DNA of 21,568 nucleotides, from contig CAKOVW010000021.1 in the NCBI GenBank assembly GCA_934122125.1, forward strand, positions 1 through 21,568, in the 5' to 3' direction. Shown here one piece after another: positions 1 through 8,560 of this stretch. The translations under genes were made by a program, and so were the position numbers. The notes under the pieces were generated by a model. That model searched no databases. It was not told where the DNA came from and worked only from the letters and a program-made list of their open reading frames with translations. This DNA is from an uncultured Clostridia bacterium. Its GTDB lineage: Bacteria; Bacillota; Clostridia; TANB77; CAG-508. Position 1 is the first letter of the stretch, and each line of letters opens with the position of its first letter.

Positions 1-54
1 TATTAAAATGCATGATATAAATAATTTTCTGCTAACTTTTACTTCGTTTGGCAT
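1..54 (-). CDS. Start of an unidentified protein, cut off by the window edge
   Basis: An ATG at 54 opens a frame with no stop to the window edge, giving 18 residues that begin MPNEVKVSRKLF. It is preceded by a perfect AGGAGGTG ribosome binding site (61-68), 6 bases from the ATG, so the start is well supported. That ribosome binding site overlaps the TAG stop of dnaE (67-69), so the two genes are probably cotranscribed and translationally coupled. The visible residues are a short charged stretch followed by a hydrophobic one, which could be a signal peptide or first membrane segment. Too little is present to assign a function. Confidence 0.6.
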   Translation of the reverse strand, partial: MPNEVKVSRKLFISCILI

Positions 55-66
55 TTAATTCACCTC

Positions 67-3000
67 CTAAATTGTAATCATTTGAGCATTTTCTTCTCCA
101 ACTAGCTCTTGAAATTCTTTTAAGATTTCTGGTGTCATATAAATTCCACCTGCTTTGTCAAGTTTTTCTCCATTTCTTATTTGCATTTGCATATTGCTTC
201 TTTCTCCATTGAAAAAGTATATTGCACCTTTAAGTTTTTCTTTAGTTTCTTCGTTAAGATTTGTAACATTTAGTTCAAATGCTTTTTTCTTTATTTCTGC
301 AAATTCTTTTATTGTTCTAGCCACAATTTTAGGTTCTTCATCTTCTCTAATGCTTAGTCTACCTTCTACTTCAACAATATTGTCATTTACTAATATATCA
401 GAACATTGTCTATAACAACTATCGAAAACTATAAATTCAGTTGCACCATATAAATCTTCAATTGTAACAAACGCCATAATCGTATTGTTTTTAGTATATT
501 TCTTTTTAACACTTGTTACTATACCTGCATATACTACGTTTTGTCCATCTTGATATTCTGCAATTTTCTCCTCTTCTATTTCATTTGTTTCTGCTAATTC
601 TCTCAATTTTAAGCTATTTATGGTAGTTTTTGCTTCAATTTGTGCTCTCATTTTTTCTAGTGGATGTCCTGAAATATATATTCCTAGCATCTCTTTTTCC
701 ATTGAAAGTTTCTCTTTTTCATCATATTCAGGTTCTATTGTATAGTTATATTTTATTTCTTCTTTTTGAGTTTCTCCTCCTAAGTCAAACATTGAAACTT
801 GTCCATCAAATCCCTTTTTGTCATTATTTATTGTGTCAATAATGTTTTCATAAGATACCATCAATGTCTTTCTTGTTTGTCCTAGTTCATCAAAAGCTCC
901 TGCTTTTATTAAACTTTCAATACATTTTTTATTAACTGCTGTTTCTTTTATTCTTTCGCAAAAATCACTAAAATCTTTAAATTCTCCATTTTTTGTTCTT
1001 TCTTCTACTATTTCGTCAACAGCAGCTGTCCCAACATTTTTAATGCTTCCAAGTCCAAAACGAATTTGATTTTTATCAACTGTAAACCTTGTATAGCTTT
1101 TATTTATATCTGGTTTTAATATTTGAATTGATAGTCTTTTACATTCTTCAATATAGCCTGGCACCTTATCTAAGTTTCCTAAAAAACTGTTAAGCATTGC
1201 AGCCATAAATTCTGTTGGATAATATGCTTTTAAGTATGCTGTTCTATATGATACAACTGCATAAGCAGCAGCATGCGACTTATTAAATGCGTATTTAGCA
1301 AATTCAGCCATTTCGTCAAATATTTTATTTGCAGATTGTTCATCTATACCATTTCTAATGCAACCTGGAACAACAATATTTCCATTTTCATCTGTTTGTC
1401 CATGTATGAATATTTCTCTTTCCTTTGCCATTACATCTAGCTTTTTCTTACCCATGGCTCTTCTTACTAAGTCAGCTCTTCCTAATGAGTAACCTGCTAA
1501 ATCTCTAACTATTTGCATAACTTGTTCTTGGTAAACCATACAACCATAAGTAACTTCAAGAATTGGTTTTAGTGCTGGATGTGTATATACTGCATGTTCT
1601 GGATCCTTTTTGTTTGCAATATATCTTGGTATTTGATCCATTGGACCAGGTCTGTATAAAGAAACCCCCGCAATTATATCTTCCAAGCAGTCTGGTTTTA
1701 ATTCTTTCATGAAGTTTGTCATTCCTTGACTCTCAAACTGGAATATACCAACTGATTCTCCATTTTGCCATAATTTGTATACTTTAGGATCATTCATTTT
1801 TGCGTCAAATTTAACATCTATTCCTTGATTTTGTTTTACCAAATCTATTGTATCTTGAATAACAGTTAATGTTCTTAATCCTAAAAAGTCCATTTTTAAA
1901 AGTCCAAGTTCTTCTAGTGTTGTCATTATATATTGTGTTGATATAGCTCCATCTCTTACATAAAGTGGTACATAGCTTACTACTGGTTCTTTTGTAATAA
2001 CTATACCACAGGCATGTGTTGAAGCCTGTCTTGGCATTCCCTCTAAAGCCATGGCAATATTTAGCATCTTTTTAATTTCTTCATCTGTATCGTAAAGGTC
2101 TTTTAATTCTTTGTTTTGCTCCATAGCTTTTTTTATTGTAATATGTATTTCATTTGGTATCATTTTAGCTAGTTTGTCCGCTTCTGCATAAGGCATATCT
2201 AGTACTCTTGCAACATCACGAATAACCATTCTAGCAGACATTGTTCCAAATGTAATAATCTGTGAAACATGGTCTTTACCATATTTTTGTTCAACGTATT
2301 CTATAACCTTATCTCTTTTTTCATAGCAAAAGTCAACGTCAAAATCAGGCATACTAATTCTTTCAGGATTTAAAAAACGCTCAAAAATCAGATTATATTG
2401 AATAGGGTCAATATCTGTAATTTCAATACTATACGCAACTATTGAACCAGCTCCAGAACCTCTACCTGGTCCAACTGGTATATTATGTGTTTTAGCATAA
2501 TGAATATAGTCCCATACAATTAAGAAATAGTCTACATATCCCATTTTTTTAATGACACTTAATTCATATTCTGTTCTTTCTAATATTTCTTTACTTGGAT
2601 TTTCACCATATCTATTTTTTAGTCCATCATAAGTAAGTTTTTCCAAATAATCATAGTGAGTTGCAAATTCTTGTGGCACATCATAATTTGGCAAAATTGT
2701 ATGTCCAAATTCAAATTCTACATTACATTTTTCTGCTATTTTTACTGTGTTTTCAATTGCATCTGGTACATTTTTAAAGTAATCACTCATTTCTTCTGGT
2801 GATTTAACATATAACTCATCTGTGTCAAATTTCATTCTGTCTTCATCTGTCATACGTTTTCCAGTTTGTATGCAAAGTAAAACCTCATGGTTATACGCAT
2901 CTTCTCTTTTTAAATAGTGAGCGTCATTTGTTGCTACAAGTGGAATATCTAGCTCTCTTGATAATTGTATTAATTTTTGGTTTGCTAAAACTTGTTCTTT

Positions 3001-3537
3001 TATTCCATTGTTTTGAATTTCTAAGTAGTAGTCTTCTCCAAATACAGATTTATACCATAAAGCAACTTCTTTTGCTTTTTCCATATCATTTGCAAGTATT
3101 GCTTGGTTTACTTCTCCTGCTAAACATGCACTTAGGCATATTATTCCTTCATGATATTTTTCTATTATTTCATGGTCTATTCTAGGTTTATAATAAAAAC
3201 CTTCTGTATAACCCAAAGAAACTAAAGTTGCAAGGTTTTTATATCCTTGATTATCTTTAGCTAATAGTATTAAATGGCTATATTTAGCATCTAAATTAGG
3301 GTCTTTATCTTTTCTATTTCTTGGTGCAACATAAACTTCACAACCTATTATTGGTTTAATGTCATTTGCTTTACATGCTTTATAAAAGTCAATTGCACCA
3401 AACATAGCACCATGGTCTGTAATTGCCATAGCGTTCATTCCTAATTCTTTTGCTCTTACTGGTAAGTCTTTTATTCTATTTGCTCCATCTAGTAAGCTAA
3501 ATTCACTGTGTATATGTAAGTGTACAAAGCCATTCAT
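67..3537 (-). CDS. dnaE: DNA polymerase III subunit alpha, DnaE type
   Basis: Replicative C-family DNA polymerase, 1156 residues, normal for DnaE rather than the longer PolC. The N-terminus is a PHP domain (about 1-275). All nine expected metal ligands can be placed: H8, H10, D17, H42, E67, H88, C138, D205 and H207. The polymerase core follows, with GPGRGSGAGS at about 357-366 and the catalytic PDFDVDFC motif at 397-404 (D400 and D402). A C-terminal OB fold lies at roughly 1000-1080. No DEDD exonuclease domain is inserted in the PHP domain, which rules out PolC. Low-GC Gram-positives usually carry both PolC and DnaE, with DnaE extending primers. The ribosome binding site (AAAGGAG) lies about 12 bases from the ATG, a little far, but the PHP domain requires a start here. 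A 199-bp gap containing a foldback element separates it from addA upstream. Confidence 0.97.
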   Translation of the reverse strand: MNGFVHLHIHSEFSLLDGANRIKDLPVRAKELGMNAMAITDHGAMFGAIDFYKACKANDIKPIIGCEVYVAPRNRKDKDPNLDAKYSHLILLAKDNQGYKNLATLVSLGYTEGFYYKPRIDHEIIEKYHEGIICLSACLAGEVNQAILANDMEKAKEVALWYKSVFGEDYYLEIQNNGIKEQVLANQKLIQLSRELDIPLVATNDAHYLKREDAYNHEVLLCIQTGKRMTDEDRMKFDTDELYVKSPEEMSDYFKNVPDAIENTVKIAEKCNVEFEFGHTILPNYDVPQEFATHYDYLEKLTYDGLKNRYGENPSKEILERTEYELSVIKKMGYVDYFLIVWDYIHYAKTHNIPVGPGRGSGAGSIVAYSIEITDIDPIQYNLIFERFLNPERISMPDFDVDFCYEKRDKVIEYVEQKYGKDHVSQIITFGTMSARMVIRDVARVLDMPYAEADKLAKMIPNEIHITIKKAMEQNKELKDLYDTDEEIKKMLNIAMALEGMPRQASTHACGIVITKEPVVSYVPLYVRDGAISTQYIMTTLEELGLLKMDFLGLRTLTVIQDTIDLVKQNQGIDVKFDAKMNDPKVYKLWQNGESVGIFQFESQGMTNFMKELKPDCLEDIIAGVSLYRPGPMDQIPRYIANKKDPEHAVYTHPALKPILEVTYGCMVYQEQVMQIVRDLAGYSLGRADLVRRAMGKKKLDVMAKEREIFIHGQTDENGNIVVPGCIRNGIDEQSANKIFDEMAEFAKYAFNKSHAAAYAVVSYRTAYLKAYYPTEFMAAMLNSFLGNLDKVPGYIEECKRLSIQILKPDINKSYTRFTVDKNQIRFGLGSIKNVGTAAVDEIVEERTKNGEFKDFSDFCERIKETAVNKKCIESLIKAGAFDELGQTRKTLMVSYENIIDTINNDKKGFDGQVSMFDLGGETQKEEIKYNYTIEPEYDEKEKLSMEKEMLGIYISGHPLEKMRAQIEAKTTINSLKLRELAETNEIEEEKIAEYQDGQNVVYAGIVTSVKKKYTKNNTIMAFVTIEDLYGATEFIVFDSCYRQCSDILVNDNIVEVEGRLSIREDEEPKIVARTIKEFAEIKKKAFELNVTNLNEETKEKLKGAIYFFNGERSNMQMQIRNGEKLDKAGGIYMTPEILKEFQELVGEENAQMITI

Positions 3538-3575
3538 ATTATTTTATTTCTCCTTTTTCTATTCATATTTGTTTC

Positions 3576-3720
3576 AATAATAATATAATAATTTTTTCCG
3601 CTCCAACCCCCAACTGCCTAAGAATGTGTAATACAATTTTCCACTAGTGAAAAATTTATAACACATTCTAAGTTGTCGGTCCCCACGAAACCACGCTTCA
3701 AAAATTATTATATTATTATT
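3576..3720. repeat. 145-bp nested foldback element between addA and dnaE
   Basis: The outer arms at 3576-3596 and 3700-3720 are perfect inverted repeats of 21 bp, all A and T. Inside lie further complementary pairs around the same centre: CAACT (3611-3615) with AGTTG (3671-3675), AGAATGTGT (3621-3629) with ACACATTCT (3661-3669), and the central palindrome CACTAGTG (3642-3649) flanked by TTTT and AAAA. The two segments between the outer and inner stems are C-rich on the plus strand and do not pair with each other. The layout resembles a MITE-like or REP-like non-coding element, or a structured RNA read with addA and dnaE. It has no coding capacity and no clear target-site duplication. No second copy is present in the window. 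Confidence 0.7.
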
Positions 3721-3736
3721 TTTAAATTTGCATAAA

Positions 3737-6700
3737 CTACAATATTTCTAAATAATACTCGTCTTTTACTAGGCATAGGGCTGTTTTGTTAACTTTTCTA
3801 CCTAGTGCTTGTTCTAGTGCTGTTTTGTATATTTCTAATTGTACTTTATATTTATCAAGTATTTTTTCTTTTGCGTTTGGTTCATTTGAAATGTAATCTG
3901 TTTTAAAATCAATTAACACTAAATTATTGTTTTTATCAATATAATATAAGTCTATAATACCTTGCACTAAAATGTTTTTCTTTGAGTTTTCAGCTTCACT
4001 TACAACATCTTTTGCAGGTATGTTTATGTAAAATGGTTGCTCTTTGTGTACTTCTTTTGCTTGCCTTAATTCTTCAAATAATTGTGATTTTGTATATTGA
4101 TAAATTAAATTTACATCAATTGCATCTGCTTCATTTTGTGTAATTATTTCTTTCTCAACTAAGTTAAGTATCATGTTTTGAATATCTTTTAACTCATAGT
4201 CTTTTTTCTCGTCTAATCTTTGAATACATAAGTGTACTAAAGTACCTTTTTCTGCACTTGATATTTTTTTATCTTCTTGCATGAATTTTGGTGTATATGA
4301 TTTTTTGTATTCTACCTCTTCACTTTCTATTCCATTTAGCATTTCTTCTAGTTTAATTTTTTCTTGCTTAATTTTTGTAACAGATGATTTAGTAGGAAGT
4401 GTTGTGTCTACAATATAGTCATATTTCCATTCTAGTAATTCTTTTAATGCTTGTTCAGATTTTTTATTTTCTTCTTCTGATTTATTTTTTAATATTTGTT
4501 CTATCTTTTCTTTTAAATCAATTTGCTCAACTACTTCTTCTTTTGCTAAAGTTTTTAATAAGTCTTTTTTATTACTTACATTTAAAGTTATAATATCACT
4601 TAATTTGTATTGTTCTCCTTTTAGTGTAATTGTTCTTCCTTGATTGAACAAATACACATACATAATCCAATCTAAGTATGAATTTGCTTTTTTCATAAGG
4701 TTAGCATCTAGTTTTATGTTTTCACTTTCATACATTTCAAGTATTTTATTTTTATCTTGCACATATTTAGTAAAATCTTTACTTCTTCCTGTAATATATA
4801 GCTTTTCTTTTGCTCTTGTTAATGCAACATACAAAATTCTTTGTTCTTCTGAAAGTGTTTCCTGTTTCATTTTTAATTTAATTGCATCTTTGGCTATACT
4901 AGAATACTTAATTTTTCTAGTTGTATCCATAATTGTTGGACCAAAGCCAATATCTTGATGTAATAAAATATTATCATTTAAATCTTGCATATTAAACTTT
5001 TTATGAGAGTTGCACAAAAACACAACTGGAAATTCTAGCCCTTTACTTTTGTGAATACTCATGATTCTAATTACATCTTCATTTTCTCCAATAAGTTTTG
5101 CTGAAGCTAAATCTCCATTTTGTTTTTTTAGTTTATCTATAAATTGTATAAAATTGAATAACCCTTTAAAACTTGCTTTTTCATATTGTTTAGCTTTTTC
5201 AAATAATGTTTTAAGGTTTGCTTGTCTCATTGCTCCATTTGGAAGTAGTCCGACATATTGGTAATATCCTGTATCTAAATATATTTGCCATATAAATTCA
5301 TCTAAAGGCATATATTGTGATATACTTTTCCACTTTTCAAGTTTTTCTAAAAAGCTTTCTATTTTGTTTTTTAAATCTCCATCACATATTAACCTTGTTT
5401 TTATTAGAGCCTCATAAAAATTGCAATTTCTATCTGTTAGTCTTATTGTAATTAAATCATTATCTGTAAAGTTGCAAATTGATGACCTTAATACTACTAC
5501 AAGCGGAATATCTTGTAATGGGTTATCAATAATTTTTAATACTGATAATATTGTTTGTATTTCCACTGTATCTAGATATGTACCTGATGTATCACTAAAT
5601 ACTGGTAACTCTAAATCAGATAGTTCTTTTTCATATATTGGAGATAAATTTGATGTTGCTCTTAGTAAAATTACAATATCTTTTGGTCTAATTTTTCTGT
5701 AGCCTTGTTTTTTATCAAATACCATATAATCACTATTTAATAGTTCTTGTATTTTGTTTGCTACAAACTTAGCCTCTAATACATCATCTTCAACTCTTTC
5801 TTGTTCCTCTTCGTCTTCTTCTCCTTCAAAAGCTGTAATTGATTCATCTTCTTTTAAGTCTATAATATCTAACTCAGCAATACCTGCATAATTTTTTGCT
5901 TCTTCTGGTTCTGGGTAATTTGCTCCATAGTTTAAGTATTCGTTTTCGTTGTAATTTATATCACCTAGTTCTTTACTCATTATTGACTCAAATACTAGGT
6001 TAGTAATATTTAATATATTTTGCCTACTTCTAAAATTACGAAATAGCTGTATTTTTAGATTATCTTCTTGTGTCTTTTCTTCTTTATTTTTGTATTCATC
6101 ATATTTTTGTAAAAATAGCTCTGGCCTTGCTTGTCTAAATTTATATATACTTTGCTTAACATCTCCTACCATAAAAATATTGTTGCCTTTGGAAATGCTT
6201 GTTAATATAGCTTCTTGTACTAAGTTACTATCTTGATATTCGTCAATTGCAATTTCTTCAAATTTTTCTTTATATTTTTTTGCAACTTCAGTTGGGTTAT
6301 TATTCTCATCTAATAATATTTTTAATGCAAAGTGTTCAATATCATTAAAATCAATACAATTTTTTTCTTTCTTTTTTTCTGCAAAGTTTTTTGTAAACTC
6401 TGTTACCAAATTTGCAAGTTTTTCTAATATTGGAGTAATAATTTTTAAGTCTTTTACTGCTTGTTCCTGTGAACAATTTAATAGCTTTGCAGTTTTTTCT
6501 TTGATTTGTTTTTTTACTTTATCTCTTATTTCTTTTGAATCTTCTTTTAAGTCATTTGTTACCTTTTTGTCAACGGGCCATTTACTAAAGTTAAAATTTA
6601 ATAATTTTATATATAGTTCATCCCAAGAGTTATAATTTTGTAAATCTTGAAGGTTTATTATATCTTCACTTATTGTTTGATAAAACTTTGCCATTTCAGG

Positions 6701-7417
6701 GTATAGTGCCATTTTAGATTTAACAGCTTCAAGTTGCATAATACTCTCTTGTACATCATCTTCTACTGTTTGAATTATAAGTTCTCCCCATATTGTTTGA
6801 GATATGTCTTTATCTTCTATTTTTAATAATTCTAATTTTTCTTGTAACCATTTTATTGGAAATGGACTACTTTGTATGAATTTATATATTTTTAATACTA
6901 ATTCTTGTAAAGCTTCATCTCCACGATAATTTGTATAATTTTCTAAAAGCTCTATAAAATCTTTATCATTTTCAGTATATTTTTGCTCAAATAAATCATC
7001 TAATACTTCTTGTTTAAGAAGGTCTATTTCAGCTGTGTCTGCAATTTTAAAATTGCTTGGCAAATCAATTTCATAAAAATGATTATGTATAACGTCTAAG
7101 CAAAAAGAGTGTATTGTGCATATACTTGCTTTATTTAAAAGTATTATTTGTCTTTGTAAATGAACATTTTCAGGATTTTCTTCTAGCTTTTTGTATATTG
7201 CTTCTAGTATTCTTTCACGCATTTCACTAGCTGCAGCATTTGTAAATGTTACAACTAACATTTTGTCAATATCCATTTGTTCATCAATTATCTTGTGAAT
7301 AATACGTTCTACAAGCACAGCAGTTTTACCACTGCCTGCTGCAGCGGCTACTAATATGTTTGAATTTTTTTCTTGTATTGCTTGTAATTGTTCATTAGTC
7401 CATTTAACTTCCGACAC
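3737..7417 (-). CDS. addA: AddA subunit of the AddAB helicase-nuclease
   Basis: ATP-dependent 3'-5' helicase and nuclease subunit that processes double-strand breaks for RecA-dependent repair; about 1226 residues, full length. It has a UvrD-type Walker A (AAAGSGKT, about 25-32), the Walker B-type DEYQD at about 392-396, later helicase motifs (IMSIHKSKGLEFPVVF and the VALTRAKEKLY box), and a C-terminal RecB-like nuclease with the LIDFKTD motif, so both activities look intact. I prefer the GTG at 7417: an AGGAG sits 8 bases upstream. A second in-frame GTG at 7426 has that same ribosome binding site directly abutting it. A strong promoter lies just upstream (7444-7472). The partner addB, usually adjacent, is not beside it: gmk lies upstream and dnaE downstream. 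Confidence 0.96.
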   Translation of the reverse strand: MSEVKWTNEQLQAIQEKNSNILVAAAAGSGKTAVLVERIIHKIIDEQMDIDKMLVVTFTNAAASEMRERILEAIYKKLEENPENVHLQRQIILLNKASICTIHSFCLDVIHNHFYEIDLPSNFKIADTAEIDLLKQEVLDDLFEQKYTENDKDFIELLENYTNYRGDEALQELVLKIYKFIQSSPFPIKWLQEKLELLKIEDKDISQTIWGELIIQTVEDDVQESIMQLEAVKSKMALYPEMAKFYQTISEDIINLQDLQNYNSWDELYIKLLNFNFSKWPVDKKVTNDLKEDSKEIRDKVKKQIKEKTAKLLNCSQEQAVKDLKIITPILEKLANLVTEFTKNFAEKKKEKNCIDFNDIEHFALKILLDENNNPTEVAKKYKEKFEEIAIDEYQDSNLVQEAILTSISKGNNIFMVGDVKQSIYKFRQARPELFLQKYDEYKNKEEKTQEDNLKIQLFRNFRSRQNILNITNLVFESIMSKELGDINYNENEYLNYGANYPEPEEAKNYAGIAELDIIDLKEDESITAFEGEEDEEEQERVEDDVLEAKFVANKIQELLNSDYMVFDKKQGYRKIRPKDIVILLRATSNLSPIYEKELSDLELPVFSDTSGTYLDTVEIQTILSVLKIIDNPLQDIPLVVVLRSSICNFTDNDLITIRLTDRNCNFYEALIKTRLICDGDLKNKIESFLEKLEKWKSISQYMPLDEFIWQIYLDTGYYQYVGLLPNGAMRQANLKTLFEKAKQYEKASFKGLFNFIQFIDKLKKQNGDLASAKLIGENEDVIRIMSIHKSKGLEFPVVFLCNSHKKFNMQDLNDNILLHQDIGFGPTIMDTTRKIKYSSIAKDAIKLKMKQETLSEEQRILYVALTRAKEKLYITGRSKDFTKYVQDKNKILEMYESENIKLDANLMKKANSYLDWIMYVYLFNQGRTITLKGEQYKLSDIITLNVSNKKDLLKTLAKEEVVEQIDLKEKIEQILKNKSEEENKKSEQALKELLEWKYDYIVDTTLPTKSSVTKIKQEKIKLEEMLNGIESEEVEYKKSYTPKFMQEDKKISSAEKGTLVHLCIQRLDEKKDYELKDIQNMILNLVEKEIITQNEADAIDVNLIYQYTKSQLFEELRQAKEVHKEQPFYINIPAKDVVSEAENSKKNILVQGIIDLYYIDKNNNLVLIDFKTDYISNEPNAKEKILDKYKVQLEIYKTALEQALGRKVNKTALCLVKDEYYLEIL

Positions 7418-7443
7418 CTTTTTCACTCCTTTTCTGCATTTTT

Positions 7444-7472
7444 ATTATATATTAAATATTGGTATTTTTCAA
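7444..7472 (-). promoter_or_regulatory. Sigma-A promoter for addA
   Basis: On the minus strand, TTGAAA (7472-7467), a 17-base spacer and a perfect TATAAT (7449-7444) stand 27 bases before the chosen GTG. This is the best-matching promoter in the window and makes addA a separate transcription unit from the gmk operon. Confidence 0.8.
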
Positions 7473-7474
7473 TG

Positions 7475-7497
7475 TTGTATAGACATTTTCTATACAA
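7475..7497. promoter_or_regulatory. Inverted repeat upstream of the addA promoter (possible operator)
   Basis: TTGTATAG, a 7-base spacer and CTATACAA form a perfect 8-bp inverted repeat that ends two bases upstream of the addA -35 box. It is not followed by a T-run in either direction, so it is not a good terminator. The position suits an activator or repressor site. It does not resemble the Gram-positive LexA box. The binding protein is unknown. Confidence 0.5.
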
Positions 7498-7501
7498 TAA
7501 T

Positions 7502-7532
7502 AAAGAAGCAGAGTTTAAAATTCTGCTTCTTT
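7502..7532 (-). terminator. Hairpin terminator overlapping the end of gmk
   Basis: An 11-bp perfect stem (AAAGAAGCAGA with TCTGCTTCTTT) with a 9-base loop overlaps the last codons and stop of gmk. On the minus strand it is followed by a short, interrupted T-rich tail. It probably ends the rsmE-to-gmk operon just before the addA promoter. Confidence 0.6.
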
Positions 7533-8090
7533 TAAATTATATTCGTCTTTTATTATTTCCATTATAATATTAACTGTTTTTTCTAGATTGTTGTTCTTTA
7601 TAACATAGTCATATATTCCTATTTTAGATTCTTCATATTGTAAACGGTTTAAACGCAATTCAATATCCTTTGGGCTTGGCTTGTCTATTCTGTTTTCTAA
7701 ACGTCTTTTTAATTCGTCTTTTGGAACTTTTAAAAATATTGTTACAATTTTGGTATCATTACCTAATAATTTTACTAAGTTTTCAACACCGTTTACTTCA
7801 ATATCTTTTACTATAATTTTACCATTTTGTATTTTTTCATTTAATAGTTTCTTTGATGTTCCATAGTAATGATTATGGTGTGCTGAGTATTCATATAAAT
7901 CTCCTCTTTCAATCATTGCTTCAAACTCTTGTGTTGTAACAAAATTATATGTTTCACCAGGTACATCATTTTCTCTAGGTGCTCTATCTGTATATGATGG
8001 AAGTGATTCAACATTATCCATTCTTGCTATTAATTCTTTTTTTATAGTGTCTTTTCCAGCACCAGAAACTCCAGATAATAATACTAACAT
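7515..8090 (-). CDS. gmk: Guanylate kinase
   Basis: Phosphorylates GMP (and dGMP) to GDP with ATP, an essential step in guanine nucleotide synthesis. 191 residues, normal length. The P-loop GVSGAGKDT is at residues 7-15, and the GMP-binding region is recognisable at YTDRAPREND and the following GETYNFVT. The ATG at 8090 lies 7 bases inside the end of rpoZ and has an AAGGTG ribosome binding site within the rpoZ coding sequence, so the two are translationally coupled. The order yicC-remA-gmk-rpoZ is a conserved Firmicute block. Here rpoZ lies between remA and gmk. The 3' end carries the operon's terminator hairpin. Confidence 0.96.
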   Translation of the reverse strand: MLVLLSGVSGAGKDTIKKELIARMDNVESLPSYTDRAPRENDVPGETYNFVTTQEFEAMIERGDLYEYSAHHNHYYGTSKKLLNEKIQNGKIIVKDIEVNGVENLVKLLGNDTKIVTIFLKVPKDELKRRLENRIDKPSPKDIELRLNRLQYEESKIGIYDYVIKNNNLEKTVNIIMEIIKDEYNLKEAEF

Positions 8091-8272
8091 GGTTTCACCT
8101 TACCTTCTGCTATTTCATCAGCAGCAAGTGATACTGGTGATGGTTCATCTTTTTTTGTTAAAGGTGTACTTCCTGCAGCTATTTGTCTAGCTCTTTTTGA
8201 AGTAACTGTTACTAATCTAAAACGATTATCTACCTTTTCTAATAATTCTAATACAGTTGGTTTTACTAACAT
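8084..8272 (-). CDS. rpoZ: RNA polymerase omega subunit
   Basis: Small subunit that helps RNA polymerase assembly by binding the beta' subunit; 62 residues from the ATG at 8272. The signature omega segment RLVTVTSKRARQIA is present. The start at 8272 is preceded by AGAGGGAAAG at suitable spacing. An in-frame ATG at 8296 would add eight charged residues but has no ribosome binding site and would overlap the end of remA, so it was not used. The stop overlaps the gmk start by 7 bases, and remA lies 16 bases upstream, all in one operon. Confidence 0.93.
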   Translation of the reverse strand: MLVKPTVLELLEKVDNRFRLVTVTSKRARQIAAGSTPLTKKDEPSPVSLAADEIAEGKVKPC

Positions 8273-8288
8273 AATTCTTTCCCTCTTT

Positions 8289-8546
8289 CTATTCATTTTC
8301 TATTTTATTTGAATCATATTCAAATCTTCCTGCTACCGTTTCTGGTTGAACTGCTGATAATACAACATGGTTTGAATCCATTACTATCACGGCTCTTGTT
8401 CTTCTACCACATGTAGCATCAATTGCTCTTCCACTATCTTTTGCTTCTTGTACTAATCTTTTGATTGGTGCAGATTCTGGGCTTACAATTGCTACTATTC
8501 TATCAGATGATACAACATTTCCAAAACCTATATTTATTAATTGCAT
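8289..8546 (-). CDS. remA: RemA/DUF370 family DNA-binding regulator
   Basis: 85 residues, typical for the family. In Bacillus subtilis RemA is a ring-forming DNA-binding protein that activates biofilm matrix and osmoprotection genes. The family is also present in Clostridia whose targets are not known. The conserved start [12 protein letters not shown] and the segments [15 protein letters not shown] and [18 protein letters not shown] are seen. AAGGAGG six bases before the ATG supports the start. It sits 14 bases after yicC and 16 bases before rpoZ, exactly the context of B. subtilis remA. Regulation of matrix genes in this organism is inferred only from the family. Confidence 0.93.
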   Translation of the reverse strand: MQLINIGFGNVVSSDRIVAIVSPESAPIKRLVQEAKDSGRAIDATCGRRTRAVIVMDSNHVVLSAVQPETVAGRFEYDSNKIENE

Positions 8547-8560
8547 AAAAGTCCTCCTTA

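Noticed and set aside
3576..3720. An ordinary terminator for addA
   Set aside because: The outer stem is A/T only, the loops are large, and no T-run follows the stable inner stems on the minus strand.
4644..4958. A 104-codon plus-strand frame inside addA
   Set aside because: Antisense shadow of conserved helicase sequence, with no ribosome binding site. The same holds for the other short plus-strand frames within dnaE and addA.
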